Shown piece after piece: positions 59,877-64,000 of a stretch of DNA of 64,000 nt. Each line of letters begins with the position of its first letter. Within the stretch, counting starts at the first letter, position 1. The stretch is from assembly GCA_026003895.1 (NCBI GenBank), contig BPIC01000001.1, positions 434,001 through 498,000 of the forward strand, read 5' to 3'. A program made the position numbers and the translations under genes. Source of the stretch: Dehalococcoidia bacterium (GTDB taxonomy: Bacteria > Chloroflexota > Dehalococcoidia > SpSt-223). The notes below the pieces were generated by a model. The model was not told the origin of the DNA. It ran no database searches and saw nothing but the letters and a program-made list of their open reading frames with translations.

Positions 59877-61037
59877 ATGACGGTTGTCATCATCGGCGCA
59901 GGAATGGGGGGACTGAGCGCGGCGCTTGCGCTCCTGCAGCGGGGTATCCGTGCTGACGTGTATGAAGAAGCGCCGGAGCTGGGAGAGGTTGGCGCGGGGC
60001 TCTCGATCCAGCCGAACGCCCGCCGCGTCATTGCCAGTCTCGGCCTGATCGACGACCTCGCCGATGATGTCGTCGCCGCCAACGGCGCGGCCCGCCGGGA
60101 CTATCGGACCGGCGCGATCCTCAGCCTGAACCGCTATGACCAAGCCGATTGGCGAACGAGCGAGACGGGCGTCTGGTTCGTCCACCGCGCCGATCTCCAT
60201 CGTGCCCTCGTCGCTGGCATCCGTCGTCTTGCGCCCGACGCGATCCACCTCGGCCATCAGTTCGTTGGGTTCACGCAGCAGGACGAGGAGGTGGAGGCGC
60301 GCTTTGCAAACGGACAGACGGTGCGCGGCACGGCGCTCGTTGGCGCCGACGGGCTGCGTTCGGCGACACGCGCTGCCTTGTTCGGTCCGGAGAGTCCACG
60401 GTTTAGCGGCATCGTTGCGTGGCGCGGCCTCGTGCCGATGGAGCGCATCCCGCCAGGCCTCGTCTCCCCCGATAGCTGCCGATGGATCGGGCCGACGACC
60501 CGGATCCTCTGTTATCCAGTGCGCCGCCGGACGTTGCTCAACTTCGTCGCCGCGGCGGCCAATCAGACGTGGCAAATCGAAAGCTGGAAGGTCCATTCCG
60601 ACGTGAGCGAGCTGCTCGCCGCCTTCGAGGGGGCCGACCCGGCGATCCATACCATTGTCAGCCAGACGCCGCCCGAACTGCTCTACAAGTGGGCGCTCTT
60701 CGACCGCGACCCACTCCCGACGTGGACGGTGGGGCGAGTGACACTCCTCGGCGATGCCGCGCACCCCATGCTGCCCTTCCTCGGCCAAGGCGCCGGGATC
60801 GCGCTGGAGGATGGAATCGTCCTTGCCCGCTGCCTCGAGGCGGAGCGCGACGTTCCGGCTGCGCTCGCCCGCTACGAGCGCGTCCGCAAGCCGCGCGCGA
60901 CGACGGTGCAGCTAGAATCGCGGGCGAACGCTCAAGTGCCGTTCGATCGCGCCGTCGAGACGAGCCTTTATGGGCGCATCTCCCAGCGCGAGCGGGCCGA
61001 TCTCGAAGCGTACGACGCAACCGCCGTTCCCATCTGA
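59877..61037 (+). CDS. FAD-dependent aromatic-ring monooxygenase-like enzyme
   Basis: 386 residues of the class A flavin monooxygenase family (salicylate/3-hydroxybenzoate hydroxylase type). The FAD motifs are MTVVIIGAGMGGLSAALALL (GxGxxG), ALVGADGLRSATRAALFGPE (the DG motif) and TLLGDAAHPMLPFLGQGAGI (the GD motif). It would hydroxylate an aromatic acid using NAD(P)H and oxygen. GGAGGGGGA is just before ATG 59877. It ends 19 nt before a strong hairpin, and no ring-cleavage gene adjoins, so the substrate is open. Confidence 0.88.
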   Translation: MTVVIIGAGMGGLSAALALLQRGIRADVYEEAPELGEVGAGLSIQPNARRVIASLGLIDDLADDVVAANGAARRDYRTGAILSLNRYDQADWRTSETGVWFVHRADLHRALVAGIRRLAPDAIHLGHQFVGFTQQDEEVEARFANGQTVRGTALVGADGLRSATRAALFGPESPRFSGIVAWRGLVPMERIPPGLVSPDSCRWIGPTTRILCYPVRRRTLLNFVAAAANQTWQIESWKVHSDVSELLAAFEGADPAIHTIVSQTPPELLYKWALFDRDPLPTWTVGRVTLLGDAAHPMLPFLGQGAGIALEDGIVLARCLEAERDVPAALARYERVRKPRATTVQLESRANAQVPFDRAVETSLYGRISQRERADLEAYDATAVPI

Positions 61038-61055
61038 GGCGGCGGAACGCGTCGT

Positions 61056-61081
61056 GAGACCTGTCCACGAGGACAGGTCTC
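61056..61081. terminator. Perfect 11-bp hairpin between convergent genes
   Basis: GAGACCTGTCC and its inverse enclose a 4-nt loop, 19 nt after the monooxygenase stop and 72 nt before the end of the convergent gene. No T-run is present on either strand; it probably works in both directions. Confidence 0.7.
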
Positions 61082-61152
61082 GAACGTTCGCCGCCTCCCG
61101 TCGCTTGTGCCGTGGCGGCTGTGCGGCGGCTAGCCGAGCGGCTGGAGCGCCG

Positions 61153-64000
61153 TCAGGGCACGGTTCGGACCGTTCCCACTGGGAGATAGGTTCGTGCGGG
61201 CACGATGATCTCGGTAGGCTGCTTGCCGCTGAGGTTCTCGAGGTTGCCGAGGGCGTCTTGGGCGGCCGTCAGGATCAAGACCCGCCCCCCGACGTTGGGG
61301 ACCATCACCAGACCGTTCAAGGGACCGGAGGGGGTGTCCGTCCGGACCATCCCGCCGGCGAACCACGTAGTGCCGTCTTGGCTGTACAGGACCTCGACCA
61401 GCTGCACGCCGGACCCGCTTGCGTTGTCACTTGCCTGCACGGCCACCGCGATGCGGGAGCCTGCGTCGCTTGCGGTGGCGACCGTCGAGGTGGGCGGGGT
61501 GACATCGATGGTGTAATCGAGGCGATTGGTGATGATTGGCGGGTTTTCATCGAACACGATGGTGGCTTGGAACGCCAGCTTTGCGCCCGATGGCAGCGAG
61601 GGGAGGGGATTGAGCGACAGCCAGACGTAGCCTTCGCCCTCGGGTGGGGTCTTGTTGGGTGGGAGGTTGATCGTCTGGAAGGTGAGGGTGAGGACGCGAG
61701 AGGTGGCGTTGAGTGACGGGATGAGGGTGGACGGGTGGCTTGAGGGGCCGATGCGAAGGCTGTCGAGGTCGACGTTGGGATCGATGGTCATGGTGATGAC
61801 GACTCGCTCGGCGGCGAGATTGGCCTGGGCGAGGTTCTCGAAGCGGATGAGGAGGTCGAGTGGCTGGCTGGGACGGATGAACGTTGGTCCCGGGAAGCCG
61901 GTGATGTCGTTTGGGTCCCACGAGGCGCGCAGCGTCGGCTGGTTGCTGCAATCGTCGTCTGATGGTGGTGTCCACCACTCGTAGATGTTCTGGCCGACGT
62001 TGCCGTACTTATAGGCGTTGGCGGCGCCTTTGAAGAGGTTCTTGGCAGGGCCGAGGCTGAACTCGGTCCAGTTGGCGAACCGGCCGCCGAAGGCGGTGCG
62101 CAGTTGCGGGAAATAGATGCGGTCGTTGTAGATGTGGAGGTTGGCGCCGACGATCGGTCGGCCTGCCCCATCGAGCACGAGGTCACCCGTCGCTCTATTT
62201 ACCAGCGGGCCTCCCGACCAGCCAAATGCGACATGGGCTTCGCCTCTGGGCGTCACACCCCAGTGGACGAGGTTTTTCGAGTTGCCGGCGTTGTCGACCC
62301 AGTCGACCCCAATGCGATAGGGCTCGACCGGGGTGTTATAGGTCGGCGCGAATCGATTGAACCACGTCTTGGTGGTGTTTTGGTAGCGGGCGGTCCACGA
62401 GCCGCTCAGCTTGCGCATGCCTTGGCCGATGGCACTGCCCGCGCGGGTAATGCCTTTGCCGACCAAACCGACCGAGTCTACCGGCAGGCTGAGGACATTG
62501 CCGCTAATCTGACCCGCCGACTGATACCACGGGTCAACCCCAAGCGCACACTTCAGGTACTCCGAGCCGAAGTCCGGCTTGATCAGTCCAAAGGTGACCC
62601 CATCGACGAACCCCTCTCCCTCGGCGAGCAGCATCACCGCTGTTTCGGGCGAGGCGATATGGGTGTTCCAAAAGCCGGAGACTTCGCCGGCTGCCCACGA
62701 GACCCACGAATCGCCGCCCGTCTCGTTCGCCGCCCGCAAGCCTTGCGGGGAGACGGGCTGGCGCAAGCCGAGCACCTCGAGCGGCAAGGGGGCGCTGTCG
62801 GCGCTCTCGCCCGTCGCTTCGAGCAGCTTTTCGTGGAGCGTGCCCATCCATCGTGCGGTCAGCACATCGGCCACCGACCGATTGACATTCGCGACGCGGG
62901 CGAGATAGTCGCCGAGCGGGTCGCTCGTCTCATCACCCGTTGGCAGGCGGAGGAGCGTTTCATAGGCGGCGGCAGCCGCGACGTGGCTGGCGCCGACCGC
63001 GCCGGCGACGAGGTCTTCGAGGTCATTCGGCCGTGCCTCGGCTTGGACCTGCTGCCAGAGGGTGGTGGGGGGGCTGGCGAGGACGGCCTTCTGGAAGGCG
63101 AGGCTATCGCCGATGCGCACCTTGCCGAGTTCGCGGGGCGCGTTCGGCGCCAACACCTTCTCGAAGGGCAAGCGCCACGGGAGCGCCACCGTCTTGCGTT
63201 CGCCCGGGGTGAGGGAGATCGCGAGGATCTGGGACTTGCCGTCTGGTGAACCGAGCCGGCCTTCCCACGCGCCTGCCACGTTCAGCACCGGCTCGGTCCC
63301 CGGTGGTGGCAAGATCGCCACGATAGCGACGCCGGCGGCGGTTCCTTCGTTCTCGACGACCACCTGATGGGTCCACGTTCTGCCCGGGGTGAAGACGGAG
63401 CCTTGGACATACTGGACGCTGATGATGGGGAGTGCGGGGACCACTGCCACCGTGGCCTGCCGCTCCACCCCGCCCTCGCGCACGATGACGTCCCACATCC
63501 CGGATCGGGTGGCGAGGTTGAAGGTGGCCGAGAGCTCATTGGTTGAGACAAACGTCAGCGCCGTGGGTGCGAGCTCGGTGGTGGTGCTGCTGATGGTCTG
63601 GCGCAACCGCACCTGTGTTGCGGGGGAGAAGTTGACGCCGAGGATGGCGAGCCGCTGGCTGGTGTCGCCGAGGAGAACGTCTGGCGTCGTGCCGGCGACG
63701 GCTGGTCCGGCGATGGCGACCGAGAAGGAACGGCTCTCGGCGGCGACGACGGGGCCAAAGCCATCGTCGATGGAGGCGCGCCAGCGGTAGGTGCCGTTTG
63801 GCAAGCCGAGGGGCAGGCGCAGCGTGGCGGTGGCGGGGGCGCGATAGAACGGTCCGCTCCAGCCCGCCCCGCCGAGCTGCTGGTCGAAGGTGGCGACCGG
63901 TGTGCCGGTGTCGGTGAAGAGCTCGATGCGGAAGGACTGATACTGGCGGACATCGACGTCGCTGACGGTCATGGAGAAGCTGACGGGGAGCTCGCTGAAG
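61153..64000 (-). CDS. Very large surface/secreted protein with IPT-like, pre-toxin-like and Ig-like regions (5' truncated by window)
   Basis: At least 949 residues; the frame is open past 64000, so the N-terminus is missing. In order from the N-terminal side there is an Ig/Fn3-like stretch, then an IPT/TIG-like region (GTTPDVLLGDTSQRLAILGV) and CARDB/NEW3-like beta modules (VVENEGTAAGVAIVAILPPP). The segment GEGFVDGVTFGLIKPDFGSE with GVDPWYQSAGQISGNVLSL resembles the pre-toxin motif of Rhs-like polymorphic toxins. Next comes an unrecognised region with NLVHWGVTPRGEAHVAFGWS. It ends in DUF11-like (ENLAQANLAAERVVITMTID) and Ig-like parts. A function in surface interaction or interbacterial conflict is possible, not shown. 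Confidence 0.6.
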   Translation of the reverse strand, partial: FSELPVSFSMTVSDVDVRQYQSFRIELFTDTGTPVATFDQQLGGAGWSGPFYRAPATATLRLPLGLPNGTYRWRASIDDGFGPVVAAESRSFSVAIAGPAVAGTTPDVLLGDTSQRLAILGVNFSPATQVRLRQTISSTTTELAPTALTFVSTNELSATFNLATRSGMWDVIVREGGVERQATVAVVPALPIISVQYVQGSVFTPGRTWTHQVVVENEGTAAGVAIVAILPPPGTEPVLNVAGAWEGRLGSPDGKSQILAISLTPGERKTVALPWRLPFEKVLAPNAPRELGKVRIGDSLAFQKAVLASPPTTLWQQVQAEARPNDLEDLVAGAVGASHVAAAAAYETLLRLPTGDETSDPLGDYLARVANVNRSVADVLTARWMGTLHEKLLEATGESADSAPLPLEVLGLRQPVSPQGLRAANETGGDSWVSWAAGEVSGFWNTHIASPETAVMLLAEGEGFVDGVTFGLIKPDFGSEYLKCALGVDPWYQSAGQISGNVLSLPVDSVGLVGKGITRAGSAIGQGMRKLSGSWTARYQNTTKTWFNRFAPTYNTPVEPYRIGVDWVDNAGNSKNLVHWGVTPRGEAHVAFGWSGGPLVNRATGDLVLDGAGRPIVGANLHIYNDRIYFPQLRTAFGGRFANWTEFSLGPAKNLFKGAANAYKYGNVGQNIYEWWTPPSDDDCSNQPTLRASWDPNDITGFPGPTFIRPSQPLDLLIRFENLAQANLAAERVVITMTIDPNVDLDSLRIGPSSHPSTLIPSLNATSRVLTLTFQTINLPPNKTPPEGEGYVWLSLNPLPSLPSGAKLAFQATIVFDENPPIITNRLDYTIDVTPPTSTVATASDAGSRIAVAVQASDNASGSGVQLVEVLYSQDGTTWFAGGMVRTDTPSGPLNGLVMVPNVGGRVLILTAAQDALGNLENLSGKQPTEIIVPARTYLPVGTVRTVP

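Noticed and set aside
1..64000. tRNA, rRNA or riboswitch genes
   Set aside because: No T-loop/anticodon pattern or rRNA-like conserved word was recognised by eye; a covariance-model search was not possible.

Overview
The window is GC-rich bacterial DNA from a didermic-like or glycan-coated, probably thermophilic, Chloroflexota-type organism. This is inferred from gene content and style: high-GC3 codon use, frequent GTGA/ATGA stop-start overlaps, oligopeptide ABC systems, a PaaK-like ligase, a secreted Tat-type carbonic anhydrase, and a long orphan CRISPR array whose repeat ends in ATTGAAAC. The phylum call is moderate to low confidence because there is no rRNA or other phylogenetic marker.

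Layout. 0-1.1 kb: a lytic transglycosylase and a frameshifted holin-like gene, resembling a phage or tailocin lysis cassette. 1.3-7.0 kb: a tightly overlapping heptose/exopolysaccharide operon (GT9, GmhA, a deoxyhypusine-synthase-like protein, GmhB, a HldA-type kinase, a polyprenyl-phosphate sugar transferase). 7-18.6 kb: a membrane protein, a secreted HEXXH protein, a PaaK-like ligase, two paralogous membrane proteins (one carrying leucine-rich repeats), an oligopeptide-type ABC transporter and a tyrosine phosphatase. 18.6-23.2 kb: a sparse stretch with a flavoprotein and a small glyoxalase-fold protein in long gene-free DNA. 23.2-28.9 kb: a lower-GC glycan island (GT4, GT2, flippase, FkbM methyltransferase, GT2). 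29.0-42.5 kb: a second glycan locus (GT-C protein, two Wzy/ligase-like proteins, TPR protein, GDP-mannose-3,5-epimerase-like protein, Wzz-like protein, a methyltransferase with two nonsense codons, two GT4 enzymes). 42.5-48.7 kb: a CRISPR array of 73 repeats and 72 spacers, read on the minus strand, with a small gene lying between it and a decayed repeat at its old end; no cas genes are present. 48.7-54.4 kb: a phosphotriesterase-family protein, an ABM-like protein, a secreted protein plus carbonic anhydrase, and a Ser/Thr kinase. 54.4-58.2 kb: an arsenic island (arsM, arsR, HTH, aquaporin, arsC, an arsR-arsC fusion, osmC-like). 58.3-64 kb: an orphan ABC binding lipoprotein, an FAD monooxygenase and a very large secreted/surface protein cut by the window end.

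How they fit together. The two glycan loci plus the heptose operon could supply nucleotide-sugar precursors, assemble a lipid-linked repeat, flip it, polymerise it and control its length. The arsenic island could reduce arsenate, release arsenite through an aquaporin and methylate the rest, with two different ArsR-type regulators and two recognisable operators. The most unusual signals are in the CRISPR array. An excess of spacers contain perfect inverted repeats, two spacers overlap by 18 nt on the same target, a two-spacer block is duplicated, and a small gene at the trailer end finishes inside a decayed repeat.
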